A DNA stretch of 64,000 bases from Demequina capsici (GTDB lineage Bacteria; Actinomycetota; Actinomycetes; Actinomycetales; Demequinaceae): contig NZ_CP134880.1 of NCBI RefSeq assembly GCF_032102965.1, positions 2,728,001 through 2,792,000 on the forward strand, in the 5' to 3' direction. The notes under the pieces were generated by a model that was given only the letters and a program-made list of their open reading frames with translations, had not been told where the DNA came from and ran no database searches. Positions 34,121-42,308 of this stretch are shown piece by piece. Made by a program: the position numbers and the translations under genes. How positions within the stretch are numbered: position 1 is the stretch's first letter; every line of letters starts with the position of its first letter.

Positions 34121-35398
34121 ATGAGCTCGTGGCGCATCCGCGACGCCCACGCTGAGGATCTTGAGGACATCGTTCGGCTGTGGGAGGGCTCCCGCGCCGC
34201 TGGGGCCGAGCCCGTCTACGCGCTCGCCGAGGTCCTCACCTCCGCCCAGGAGGACGACGCGGTGGTCGCCGTCGTGGGCGAGGAGGTCGTCGGCGCCGCG
34301 GTCGGTCGACGCGCCCACAACCAGGCCTGGGTCGTGTTCCACGCCGTCGACGAGGACTGGCACGGCCGCGGCATCGGAGCCGCTCTGCTGGGCGCGATCG
34401 AGAGCCGCGTGGCCGACGACGGAGTGACCGTCGTCTCCGCGCTGGTGCCCGCCGAACAGGACTACCTGGACGCGTACCGCGACGCGGGCTTCGCGGAGAA
34501 GAAGGCTGTCCGCTACCTGGAGCGTCGGCTCCCCGTGCAACGCGAGGAGCGCGGCCCGCTAGCGGAGCTGGGAGGACGCCTGCTGCCCCGCGGCCTCTGG
34601 GATGCGGTCGGCGGCATGCGGCACGAGAAGGAGCTGCTGGAGAAGCGCCTGGTGCTGCCGCTGGCGCAGCCCGAGCTGGCCGACCGGTTCGGGGTGGCTC
34701 CGCCGCGTGCGGTCGTGCTGTTCGGACCGCCGGGGACCGGCAAGACCACCTTCGCGAAGGCGGTGGCCTCACGTCTCGAGTGGTCGTTCGTGGAGGTGTT
34801 CCCCTCGCGCCTTGCCGCTGACCCGAAGGGCCTCGCGGGGGCGCTCCGGGAGACGTTCACCCGGATCGACGAGCTGGAGCACGCCGTCGTCCTCATCGAC
34901 GAGGTCGAGGAGATCGCCTCGCACCGCCGCGGCGACCCGCCCTCACCGCTGCAGGGCGTCACCAACGAGCTGCTGAAGATCATCCCCGCCTTCCGCGAGC
35001 GCCCTGACCGCCTGCTCGTGTGCGCCACGAACTTCATCCGCTCGCTCGACTCCGCGTTCCTGAGGCACGGGCGCTTCGACTACGTCATCCCGATCGGCCT
35101 GCCCGACGCCGAGGCGCGCGTGGCGATCTGGGAGCGGTTCATCCCGCCCGCGGCTGGGCCTGTGGACGTCGCAGCGCTCGTCGCGGCATCCGACGGGTTC
35201 ACGCCCGCGGACATCGAGTTCGCTGCGAGACGCGCCTCGCAGGCGGCGCTGGAGAAGGCGGTCGCCGCGGACGAGGGCGTGGCGGGCGGCCCGACCACGG
35301 CCGACTATCTGGACGCGATCGGCGCCACGCGCGCGACCGTCGCGCCCGAGGTGGTCGCGGAGTTCGAGGAGGACATCGAGTCCGTCGCGCGCCTTTGA
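34121..35398 (+). CDS. GNAT acetyltransferase fused to AAA+ ATPase
   Basis: The 425-residue protein joins a GNAT domain (about 1-140; acetyl-CoA loop in DWHGRGIGAALLGAIES) to an AAA+ domain (about 160-385). The ATPase has Walker A FGPPGTGKTT (about 203), Walker B AVVLIDEVEE, sensor 1 LLVCATNFI and an arginine finger in FLRHGRFD, as in FtsH/proteasomal-type classic AAA proteins. Acetylation may be coupled to remodelling of a target; the substrate is unknown. ATG 34121 has AGAGGAGG. It is monocistronic, preceded by a CsoR-like palindrome. Confidence 0.87.
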   Translation: MSSWRIRDAHAEDLEDIVRLWEGSRAAGAEPVYALAEVLTSAQEDDAVVAVVGEEVVGAAVGRRAHNQAWVVFHAVDEDWHGRGIGAALLGAIESRVADDGVTVVSALVPAEQDYLDAYRDAGFAEKKAVRYLERRLPVQREERGPLAELGGRLLPRGLWDAVGGMRHEKELLEKRLVLPLAQPELADRFGVAPPRAVVLFGPPGTGKTTFAKAVASRLEWSFVEVFPSRLAADPKGLAGALRETFTRIDELEHAVVLIDEVEEIASHRRGDPPSPLQGVTNELLKIIPAFRERPDRLLVCATNFIRSLDSAFLRHGRFDYVIPIGLPDAEARVAIWERFIPPAAGPVDVAALVAASDGFTPADIEFAARRASQAALEKAVAADEGVAGGPTTADYLDAIGATRATVAPEVVAEFEEDIESVARL

Positions 35399-35449
35399 CC
35401 CAAGGAAGCCCCACAAGGGCGTGGAGCCGGGCGATGTCGGTGACGCGCA

Positions 35450-35556
35450 GGGACTTGACTTCACCGCGAATCTGACATCAAGACAAGTCCTGAGTGTCAT
35501 TTATTGATATATACAGCACTTCACATTACTGCCGGTGTCAGAAGATGGAGGCACCG
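35450..35556 (+). promoter_or_regulatory. AT-rich promoter region of the Fic gene
   Basis: A TTGACT -35-like site lies at 35455-35460 and a strongly AT-rich block at 35498-35515 (ATTTATTGATATATAC), unusual in this genome. TGACA (about 35473) and TGTCA (35495-35499) form a loose inverted repeat. The exact start site cannot be fixed. The low G+C suggests the Fic locus was acquired. Confidence 0.4.
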
Positions 35557-36816
35557 ATGGGCAGCACCCCACAGTCGCAGGACGCCGCAGCGACACCAAC
35601 CGGAACGCAACACGCCGCCACCGGACGGCCCGCAGCAACCCACGAGACCCGCCCATGGTCCACCAACCCCGACCAGCGGGGCGTCTCAGGGAACAGGCCC
35701 CACCGTGCCGATCGGATGCTCACCGAGATCACGGTCGAGATCCCGGCACACATCGCGCAGCAGCCGGTCACTCTGCCGACCAGCCTCACGGCAGAGCTCG
35801 AGCATGCGGTCGCCGCGATCGCTCGGATCGAGTCCCGCTCCGAACACCTCGGTGGCCTCGGCGAGTTGCTCGTACGATCCGAGGCTGTTGCGTCCTCCAA
35901 GATCGAGCACGTCTACTCCACCCTTGACGACATTGCACGCGCCTCCGTCGATGCGGATGCGGCGGCCGGCGCCCGGTCCACCGTCGCCGCAAGCCGCGCC
36001 CTCACAGCGCTGACCGACTCCTGCGCCCACGCTCCGCTCACGCACGACGCAATCCTGGAAGCCCACCAACGGCTCCTCGACGGCGACCTGCGTGAAGCTC
36101 AGTTCGCCGGCAAGTACCGTCCGATGCAGAACTGGATCGGCGGGTCGGACCTCGCCCCACGCGACGCCGCGAACGTCCGGCCGCTCATGGACGACCTCCT
36201 CGCCTTCCACTCGCGCACCGACATGCCCGCCGTCGCGCAGGCTGCGATCACGCATGGCCAGTTCGAGTCGATCCACCCGTTCACCGACGGCAACGGGCGC
36301 ATCGGCCGCGCGCTCATCGGCGCGACATACCGGAGGCGCGGCCTCACCGTGTCGGCGACCGTCCCCGTCGCGGCCGCGATGCTCGCAGACACGGACATGT
36401 ACTTCACGCATCTTGCCTCCTACCGGGCTGGAGACCCAGAACCGCTCGTGCGCTACGTCGCACAGTGCACGTCGACCGCGGCCGAGGCGGCGCTGGAGTC
36501 CGCAGACCACCTTGCTGCGATGCCTGCGGCGTGGCACGAGAAGATCACAGCGAGGCAAGGCTCGGCTTCCCGCACCCTCGTCGACGGGCTGCTGTCCAGC
36601 CCCGTGCTCGACATCGGACGCGCCGAGAAGGTTGCCAGAGCGTCGCATCGCCGCGCCTACGAGGCCTTGGACCACCTCACTGATGCGGGCGTGCTCGAGG
36701 AGATCACCGGGTCCGCACGCTCCCGCGTGTGGGTCGCATCCGACGTGATGGACGAGCTTGGTGAGCTCGAGGACCGCATCGGGCATCGCTCCATGCCCTC
36801 CACCGAGTGGCGCTGA
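35557..36816 (+). CDS. Fic-domain protein (probable AMPylase)
   Basis: The 419-residue protein has a Fic core with the complete motif HPFTDGNGRIGR (His240 catalytic), so transfer of AMP from ATP to a protein hydroxyl is expected. A Fic_N-type domain precedes it, with the internal inhibitory segment SSKIEH (113-118); the usual residue after Glu is Gly or Asn, here His. A C-terminal winged helix (about 335-400) follows. ATG 35557 was chosen for GGAGG at 5 nt; ATG 35545 and GTG 35494 are in frame. It is solitary, with no separate antitoxin gene. Confidence 0.9.
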   Translation: MGSTPQSQDAAATPTGTQHAATGRPAATHETRPWSTNPDQRGVSGNRPHRADRMLTEITVEIPAHIAQQPVTLPTSLTAELEHAVAAIARIESRSEHLGGLGELLVRSEAVASSKIEHVYSTLDDIARASVDADAAAGARSTVAASRALTALTDSCAHAPLTHDAILEAHQRLLDGDLREAQFAGKYRPMQNWIGGSDLAPRDAANVRPLMDDLLAFHSRTDMPAVAQAAITHGQFESIHPFTDGNGRIGRALIGATYRRRGLTVSATVPVAAAMLADTDMYFTHLASYRAGDPEPLVRYVAQCTSTAAEAALESADHLAAMPAAWHEKITARQGSASRTLVDGLLSSPVLDIGRAEKVARASHRRAYEALDHLTDAGVLEEITGSARSRVWVASDVMDELGELEDRIGHRSMPSTEWR

Positions 36817-36863
36817 GGGTCACGTCGAACGCCCTGTGCCGCGCAGCGCTCCCGACACGAGGG

Positions 36864-37445
36864 TCACAGCTCCGCGAGGAACGCGATCACCCGATCGTGC
36901 ATGAGGGCTCCCTGGTACGCGTCGTACTCGCCCAGCTGCTCGAAGGCGAAGAGGTGCGCGGAACCGTCGTACTTGAACTCGTCGAGCGCGCCGTCGGGGG
37001 CGAAGCGCACGAACGCCTGCACCTCCTCCGCCTCGCACCACGGGTCGTCCACGGCGTAGTGCAGCTGGCCGGTGAGCCGCTCGCCCCACTCGGCGCCGTC
37101 GATCCACTGGGGAGACATGGCACCGTGCATCAGCACCACGCCCCGCGCATCGGGGTCGGTGAGCGCGAGGATCTGAGCCACCGCGGCCCCGAGCGAGAAG
37201 CCTGCGTACACGGGGTCGGGGCCCAGACCGCCGGCCTCGGCGATCGCCGCCCTTGCGGCCGCCACGTGCGCGCTCATGGGGACCGAGTCGGCGTGCGCCA
37301 CGCCTTCGTCGAGGTTGCCGTAGATCGCGCCTTCGTACAGGTCGGGGGTGATGACGTTGTGCCCTTCGGCACGGAGGTCATCGGCCCACTTGAGGACGGT
37401 GGGCGTGAGGCCCAGGGCGGAGTGGATGAGGACGACGGTGGCCAT
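36864..37445 (-). CDS. Dienelactone hydrolase-family protein
   Basis: The 193-residue alpha/beta hydrolase has the short DLH architecture. The nucleophile is Ser84 in AGFSLGAAV rather than the cysteine of true dienelactone hydrolase; Asp133 or 134 (VDDPW) and His164 (GSAHLF) complete the triad. It is therefore a serine esterase-like relative of unknown substrate. ATG 37445 has GGGAG upstream. It lies 25 bp after the VOC protein gene and probably shares its transcript. Confidence 0.87.
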   Translation of the reverse strand: MATVVLIHSALGLTPTVLKWADDLRAEGHNVITPDLYEGAIYGNLDEGVAHADSVPMSAHVAAARAAIAEAGGLGPDPVYAGFSLGAAVAQILALTDPDARGVVLMHGAMSPQWIDGAEWGERLTGQLHYAVDDPWCEAEEVQAFVRFAPDGALDEFKYDGSAHLFAFEQLGEYDAYQGALMHDRVIAFLAEL

Positions 37446-37470
37446 GGCGGACTCCCTTCCGCCCCTCACG

Positions 37471-37929
37471 CTACGCGGACGGGGCGGCCGGTGCGGCCTC
37501 GAGCGGTGCGACCAGCATCCAGCGGATGCCGAACTGGTCCACGACGGTGGCGAAGTGCTGGCCCCACGGCATCGGCATGGGGCCGAAGGTCTCGCCTGCG
37601 GACTCGGACAGGGCGAAGAACAGGTGGTTCAGCTGCGCCAGGTCGTCGCATTCGAGATTGATGGACGTGTCGTTGCCGTGCTTGAGCACGTGACCCATGC
37701 TGGGGGTGATGTCGGTGCCCATGATCTGGTGGCCGCCCAGGATCGGGAGCGCGACGTGCATCACGCCCTCCGCCTCCTCGGGCGCGAGCGGAGGCATCCC
37801 CTCGCCTGCGGGCATCGCGGACTTGCGCATCACGGGCGCCGAGAACTCGGTGCCGAACACGGTCCTGTAGAAGGCGAACGCCTCCTCGCAGGTGCCGTCG
37901 AAGTTGAGATAGGTGCTGACGGTCGCCAT
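37471..37929 (-). CDS. VOC-family protein (PhnB-like)
   Basis: The 152-residue protein has the glyoxalase/VOC fold of the PhnB/DUF1338-like group: STYLNFDGTCEEAFAFYRTVFG at the start, GGHQIMGTD in the middle and FGPMPMPWGQHFATVVDQFG near the end. Metal ligands are incomplete, as in many PhnB proteins. ATG 37929 has GGAGGAGG. It leads a two-gene unit with the DLH-like gene. Confidence 0.87.
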   Translation of the reverse strand: MATVSTYLNFDGTCEEAFAFYRTVFGTEFSAPVMRKSAMPAGEGMPPLAPEEAEGVMHVALPILGGHQIMGTDITPSMGHVLKHGNDTSINLECDDLAQLNHLFFALSESAGETFGPMPMPWGQHFATVVDQFGIRWMLVAPLEAAPAAPSA

Positions 37930-38049
37930 GATCGGCCTCCTCCGGGACGGTGCGCCCGCGCGCACGATCTCAGGCTAGGGCCGCTTCCGGCGTCACGCGC
38001 GGCGACGCTCACCGTGTCGCTCCGCACCGGCCGGGGCGGCCAGGTCGCG

Positions 38050-38104
38050 CTGGCAGTACATGGCGGCAGGATCTGCGCCGCGATCGACACTCATGTCCTG
38101 CCAG
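38050..38104. repeat. 55-bp palindromic repeat, copy 1
   Basis: CTGGCAGTACATG (38050-38062) and CATGTCCTGCCAG (38092-38104) are inverted repeats (12 of 13), around a 29-nt centre that contains GGATCTGC and GATCG. The element is exactly 55 bp long, as is its relative at 58293-58347, with which it shares CTGGCAGGACATGAG-N-GTCG and GATC in inverted orientation. It lies between the VOC gene start and the 3' end of the DUF4353-like gene. Confidence 0.8.
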
Positions 38105-38116
38105 GACGCACGAGGA

Positions 38117-38143
38117 CCGCCGCATCCCGGAACGGTGCGGCGG
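38117..38143 (-). terminator. Hairpin downstream of the DUF4353-like gene
   Basis: CCGCCGCA pairs with TGCGGCGG across an 11-nt loop, starting 15 bp after the stop of the minus-strand VTC operon. No U-tract follows, so efficiency is uncertain. Confidence 0.5.
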
Positions 38144-38158
38144 CCCCGTGCGGCCGGG

Positions 38159-39961
38159 TCAGGAGGCGTCGAGCGTGCCCAGGGTGTCGCCGCCCGTGAG
38201 GGTGCCGCCGATCATGAGCGGACCGTACGCGTCTCCCCCGGAGGCGGTGCCGCCCGAGACGACCGTGTACGTCTCTCCCGACGTCAGCTCGGAGGAGGAC
38301 AGCACGAGCGAGGACGACGTCTTCTCCGTGGTGAACGACATCACGAGGTTCCCGTCAGAGTCGAGCACGGACAGGGTGGTGCCCGAGGCGACCGTGTTGT
38401 TGAAGGAGATCGACAGCGTCGCCTCGCCGCTGGAGGGCGACTGGGCCATGCCGGAGGCGCCCGACGCGGCGATCGTGCCGCCGGTGATCTCGAACGTGCC
38501 GTTGTAGTCGATCGCGCCGTTGCCGTTGTTGGTGGGACCGGAGATGACGACGGTGCCGCCGGTCATCTCGATGCTGCCGTTCGAGTCGAGCCCGTCGCCG
38601 TCCGCATTGATGAGATACGTGCCGCCGCTGATGGTCACGAGGACCCCTTCCTCGGCGGCGTCCACGCCACCCATGGCGGTGGTCGTGGTGCTCGCGGTCG
38701 ACGTGTCGTCGGTCGACGTCGTGTAGGTCACCGAGATGGTGCCCGACGTGGTGGTGGTGGACGTCGTCGAGGTGGTGCCGTCCGTGGTGGTGGACGTGCC
38801 CGATGCGCTGCCACCGCCGGGGCCGCCGCCGTTCGGCATCGAGCCGCCTCCAGGCGCGCCGCCCATGCCCGTCGTGTCGGACTGGCCCGAGCCGTCGGAG
38901 CCGTTGATGCCGTCGTCGCTGGACACGATCGACACCGTGCCGGCGTCGAGGTACATCATCGCCGCCTCCAGGCCCTCGTACGAGTTCGTGATGTCGATCT
39001 CGGCGTCGCCGATGCGCAGATACACGTCCGAGTGGATGCCGTCGTCGCCGGCATCGACCGTGACGTCGCCGCCGTCGATCGTCACCTGGTTCGCGGCGTG
39101 GATCCCGTCCTCGCCGGAGGTGAGGTCGATCGTCCCGCCCTCGATCCACACGACGCCCACGAAGCGGGAGGTGTCCTCGTCGTCCGCCTCGTTGTCGGAC
39201 TTGAGCGCGTGGCCGGTGCCTGCGTCGACCGTGATGTCGCCGTCGAGGATGACGAGCGCGTCCTTGCCGCGGATGCCGTCGTCCACGGCCGTCACCTCGA
39301 CGGTGCCGGACGCGATGACGAGCGTGTCCTTGCTGGTGATGCCGTCGTTGCGGCCGGCGTCGACGATGAGCGTTCCCTCACCGGCGAGGAACAGGTCGTC
39401 GCTGGACCACAGGGCCGCGCCTCCGGTCTCCTCGTCGGTGTCGTCGTACGTGCCGGTGTCGGCGAGCGTGTTGGTGGTGCCCGCCTCGGTGTAGACGATC
39501 GTGTTCGACGCGTTGTCCACCTGGATCGCGGGAGCGCCGGACATGGTGATCGACGCGCCGTCGAGCACCAGGTACACGTCGCCGTCCTCGACGTCGACGA
39601 CCACCTGGCCGTCGGACAGCTCGCCGGACAGCACGTACGTGCCGGCCGCGGTGATGGTGATGGTGTCGCCGTCGATCGTGACACCGTCGCCGTCGGACGA
39701 CGAGGCGCCGTCTGCGAGGGTGATCGTCGTCGCACCGTCGGTGCTGGGGCTGAGATCGACGTCCGAGATGTCAAGGTCGTCGTACGTCGCCTCGCCGTTG
39801 GTCGTGGACGACGAGACGGTCTCCGTGGTCGAGTCCGTCGAGGAGTCGGTGGTGGTGCTGGACGACGCGTCGGTGGTGCTCGAGGAGCACGCGCTGAGGA
39901 ACAGCGCGCTGGCGGCGGCGAAGGACGCGAACGCGATCGCAGGCTTGCGGGGGATCTTCAT
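38159..39961 (-). CDS. Beta-helix carbohydrate-binding lipoprotein (DUF4353, Cthe_2159-like)
   Basis: The 600-residue protein has a lipoprotein signal ending in the lipobox LSAC (Cys25), then a Ser/Thr-rich linker. A long right-handed beta-helix follows, with repeated turns such as GDGVTIDGDTITITAAG, SGEDGIHAANQVTIDGG and ADGDGLDSNGSIEMTGG rich in D-G-I/L and DDGI, likely calcium sites. Relatives bind acidic polysaccharides. A Gly/Ser/Thr-rich insert (about 370-440) interrupts the helix. It is the third gene of the DUF4956-VTC operon, 22 bp after the VTC gene, and probably acts at the cell surface. Confidence 0.85.
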   Translation of the reverse strand: MKIPRKPAIAFASFAAASALFLSACSSSTTDASSSTTTDSSTDSTTETVSSSTTNGEATYDDLDISDVDLSPSTDGATTITLADGASSSDGDGVTIDGDTITITAAGTYVLSGELSDGQVVVDVEDGDVYLVLDGASITMSGAPAIQVDNASNTIVYTEAGTTNTLADTGTYDDTDEETGGAALWSSDDLFLAGEGTLIVDAGRNDGITSKDTLVIASGTVEVTAVDDGIRGKDALVILDGDITVDAGTGHALKSDNEADDEDTSRFVGVVWIEGGTIDLTSGEDGIHAANQVTIDGGDVTVDAGDDGIHSDVYLRIGDAEIDITNSYEGLEAAMMYLDAGTVSIVSSDDGINGSDGSGQSDTTGMGGAPGGGSMPNGGGPGGGSASGTSTTTDGTTSTTSTTTTSGTISVTYTTSTDDTSTASTTTTAMGGVDAAEEGVLVTISGGTYLINADGDGLDSNGSIEMTGGTVVISGPTNNGNGAIDYNGTFEITGGTIAASGASGMAQSPSSGEATLSISFNNTVASGTTLSVLDSDGNLVMSFTTEKTSSSLVLSSSELTSGETYTVVSGGTASGGDAYGPLMIGGTLTGGDTLGTLDAS

Positions 39962-39983
39962 GGGTGGGGCCTTTCGGGGATTC

Positions 39984-40760
39984 TCAGCTCGCGAGCGCGG
40001 GTGCGTCGACGTGCCGACGCAGGGTCCGTGCCCAGCGGTTGGACGGAAGGTCGGGCCGCAGCGCGGCCATGGACGTGCAGTACTTGCTGACGCGGGCGGG
40101 GCGGATGCCTCGCGCCCAGAGGGTGCGATCCACGGCGCCGGCGTGGTGGGAGACCTTGGTCTCCACGATCAGGCGGTGGTCGTACGCGATGGATCGGCCG
40201 TCGACGTCATGCGCCTCGACTCCGGCATCGACAGTGACCCGCCCGTCCGGGGTGACGAGCGTGGTCCGCACATAGGTGGTGGTGAGGGAGGGACGGAGCG
40301 ACGCGGCCACATCGGCCAAGCGGGGGAAGCCGCCCACGAAGTCGAGCGCCTCCGACGTGAGCCCCTCGGCCACGTCGGGCCGGGAGTCGAGGAACAGCCG
40401 CGACTTGACCGTGGATCCTGAGGCGCTCCGCTCCTTGACCTCGATCGCCGAGGCGCCCGTGTCCAGATAGTGCCTGGTGCGGACCTTGGTGCGGCGAGGT
40501 CGCCGGCGCGCTGCGTCCCGGTACATCTGCAGATCGTCGGTGTCCAGGTAGACGGACTCGTAGCGGAACGACCGCCGTCCGTCGATCTCCAGGACCTGCA
40601 CGGGCACGTCGAGCGACGCGACGACCTCGGCCCAGTGACCGGGCTCGACCACGTACTTGCGGTCCACCCTGGTGAGCATGGCCGCCGTGGTCTCGATCTG
40701 CTCGAGGCTGATCGCGGGCAGGGTGCCGACGTACGCCTCCCAGGGCGTGACGAGCGTCAT
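39984..40760 (-). CDS. VTC-domain protein (polyphosphate polymerase-like)
   Basis: The 258-residue protein is a tunnel-fold VTC domain. Basic and acidic residues of the family tunnel are visible in order: RVDRKYVV, FRYESVYLDTDDL, RRTKVRTRHYLDTG, AIEVKER, KSRLFLD, RVTVDAGVE, LIVETK and SKYCTSM. In yeast the domain makes polyphosphate from ATP; the bacterial activity is not established for this subgroup. Its start overlaps the stop of the DUF4956 gene (ATGA), as expected for partners. Confidence 0.88.
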   Translation of the reverse strand: MTLVTPWEAYVGTLPAISLEQIETTAAMLTRVDRKYVVEPGHWAEVVASLDVPVQVLEIDGRRSFRYESVYLDTDDLQMYRDAARRRPRRTKVRTRHYLDTGASAIEVKERSASGSTVKSRLFLDSRPDVAEGLTSEALDFVGGFPRLADVAASLRPSLTTTYVRTTLVTPDGRVTVDAGVEAHDVDGRSIAYDHRLIVETKVSHHAGAVDRTLWARGIRPARVSKYCTSMAALRPDLPSNRWARTLRRHVDAPALAS

Positions 40761-41371
40761 CGCAGGCCCGCCGGGCTCGTGACGTGGAGCTCGCCCGTCG
40801 CGGCGACGGTGCCCAGCGCGTCGTCCGGGTCGATCAGCGTGTAGCGCACCTCGCAGGCGGTGGTCTCCGCCACGTAGTCGACCTTGCGGATGGAGATCCG
40901 GTGCACGGTGGCGCCGAGCATGGCGGCCGCGAGGTCGGAGGCGGCCTTCTCGTCGGCGACGGCGCGATCCAGCACCAGCTGGGTCATGCGTGTGCGGCCG
41001 AACAGGGCGGGGTGGTCGCCGATGAGGATGACGGCGAGCAGCACGGCCATCAGCGTGAAGCTCACCGCCGGGTTGCCCGACGGGAAGCCGCCCAGGAGGC
41101 CGAGCGCGATCGCCGTGAAGTAGTAGGCGATCTCGTTGTGCTCCATCTCGGTGGAGCGCAGGCGGATGATCGACAGGACCGCGAAGATGCCCATGCCGAA
41201 CCCGAGCGTGAGGTCGGCCGTGGCCATGGCGTAGGTGACGCCCATGACGCCCACGTTGATGGCGAGGAAGGACACGATGAGGTCCTTGCGCCTATGGCGC
41301 GGGAAGTACAGCCCGAAGACGAGGGCGGCGATGGCCACCAGATCGGCGGCGATGTAGGCGAAGACTGACAT
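40757..41371 (-). CDS. DUF4956 membrane protein
   Basis: The 204-residue protein has four or five membrane helices in the first 125 residues and a soluble beta-alpha-beta C-terminal domain, the DUF4956 plan. The conserved cytoplasmic loop is SIIRLRSTEMEHNEIAYYF. It commonly accompanies VTC proteins and may form a membrane platform for them. ATG 41371 has GGGGAG upstream. It opens the three-gene operon and is divergent from the OmpR-type regulator. Confidence 0.88.
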   Translation of the reverse strand: MSVFAYIAADLVAIAALVFGLYFPRHRRKDLIVSFLAINVGVMGVTYAMATADLTLGFGMGIFAVLSIIRLRSTEMEHNEIAYYFTAIALGLLGGFPSGNPAVSFTLMAVLLAVILIGDHPALFGRTRMTQLVLDRAVADEKAASDLAAAMLGATVHRISIRKVDYVAETTACEVRYTLIDPDDALGTVAATGELHVTSPAGLR

Positions 41372-41412
41372 GGTGGGCTCCCCTGAGCGTGGTCGTTGGG
41401 ACGATGAGGGCT

Positions 41413-41465
41413 GTTCACCCTTCGTTCATCCAGCAAACCTGGGGATTCTAAGAAAGCGCTAAGAA
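41413..41465. promoter_or_regulatory. Two pairs of 11-bp-period direct repeats (PHO/PhoP-box-like)
   Basis: GTTCA occurs at 41413-41417 and 41424-41428, as GTTCACC-N4-GTTCATC. CTAAGAA occurs at 41448-41454 and 41459-41465. Both pairs have an 11-bp period, the spacing of OmpR-family dimers bound head to tail. The first resembles the actinobacterial PHO/PhoP box. They lie between the DUF4956 operon and the two-component genes and could control both. Confidence 0.55.
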
Positions 41466-41618
41466 GGACCACAGAGAGCTCGCCGATCACGCCGGCGACC
41501 GGTTTCCTGCAGGTTCTGGTCCCATTCGCGCGGTTTCGGCGGGAACCACGTGGCCGATCTGAGCGTTCTGACCACCTGTTCTCAGCGAACGTGGAGCCGT
41601 CTCTGTGAGACTGTTCGC

Positions 41619-42308
41619 ATGTCACAGCGCCGCATCCTGGTTGTCGACGACGAGGACAACCTTCGCACCATGCTCGTCGCCGCCCTCAAGTACGAGGGCT
41701 TCGACGTCACGTTCGCCCCCGACGGTCAGACCGCGCTCAAGCTGGTGCGTGAGTCGGCGCCGGATCTCATCGTGCTCGACGTGATGATGCCGGACCTCGA
41801 CGGCTTCGCCGTGACCAAGCGCCTGCGAGACAGCGGCAACCGCACGCCCGTCATCTTCCTCACCGCGCGCGACTCGGCATCGGACAAGGTCCAAGGCCTG
41901 CAGATCGGCGGCGACGACTACCTGTCCAAGCCGTTCGCGCTCGAGGAGCTCGTGGCGCGCGTCGAGGCGGTGCTGCGCCGCGTCGACGCGTCCCCCGACT
42001 CCGCTGAGACGTGGACGCTCGCGGACCTCGCGATGGACGACGTGTCGCACCGCGTCACCCGCAACGGCGAGGAGATCCACCTGTCGCCCACCGAGTACAA
42101 CCTCGTGAAGTTCCTGCTGCAGAACACCGGGCGCGTCCTGTCGCGCGGGCAGCTGCTGCAGAACGTGTGGGGCTACTCCCCCGACGACGACCCGTCGGTC
42201 GTCGAGACGTACATCGGCTACATCCGCCGCAAGGTGGACGCCTTCGAGCCCAAGCTCATCCACACCGTGCGCGGAGTCGGCTACACGATGAGGGTCCAGC
42301 ACACATGA
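41619..42308 (+). CDS. OmpR-family response regulator (PhoP/TrcR-like)
   Basis: The 229-residue regulator has a receiver domain with acidic residues Asp10-Asp11, phosphorylation site Asp54 (LIVLDVMMPDLDGF), the LTARDSASDKVQGLQIGGDD loop and Lys in SKPF, close to mycobacterial PhoP/TrcR. The winged helix (about 130-225) includes LSPTEYNLVKFLLQNTGRVL and DPSVVETYIGYIRRKVD. ATG 41619 follows GAGACT by 6 nt. It overlaps its kinase gene by 4 bp and lies beside the direct repeats it may bind. Confidence 0.93.
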   Translation: MSQRRILVVDDEDNLRTMLVAALKYEGFDVTFAPDGQTALKLVRESAPDLIVLDVMMPDLDGFAVTKRLRDSGNRTPVIFLTARDSASDKVQGLQIGGDDYLSKPFALEELVARVEAVLRRVDASPDSAETWTLADLAMDDVSHRVTRNGEEIHLSPTEYNLVKFLLQNTGRVLSRGQLLQNVWGYSPDDDPSVVETYIGYIRRKVDAFEPKLIHTVRGVGYTMRVQHT

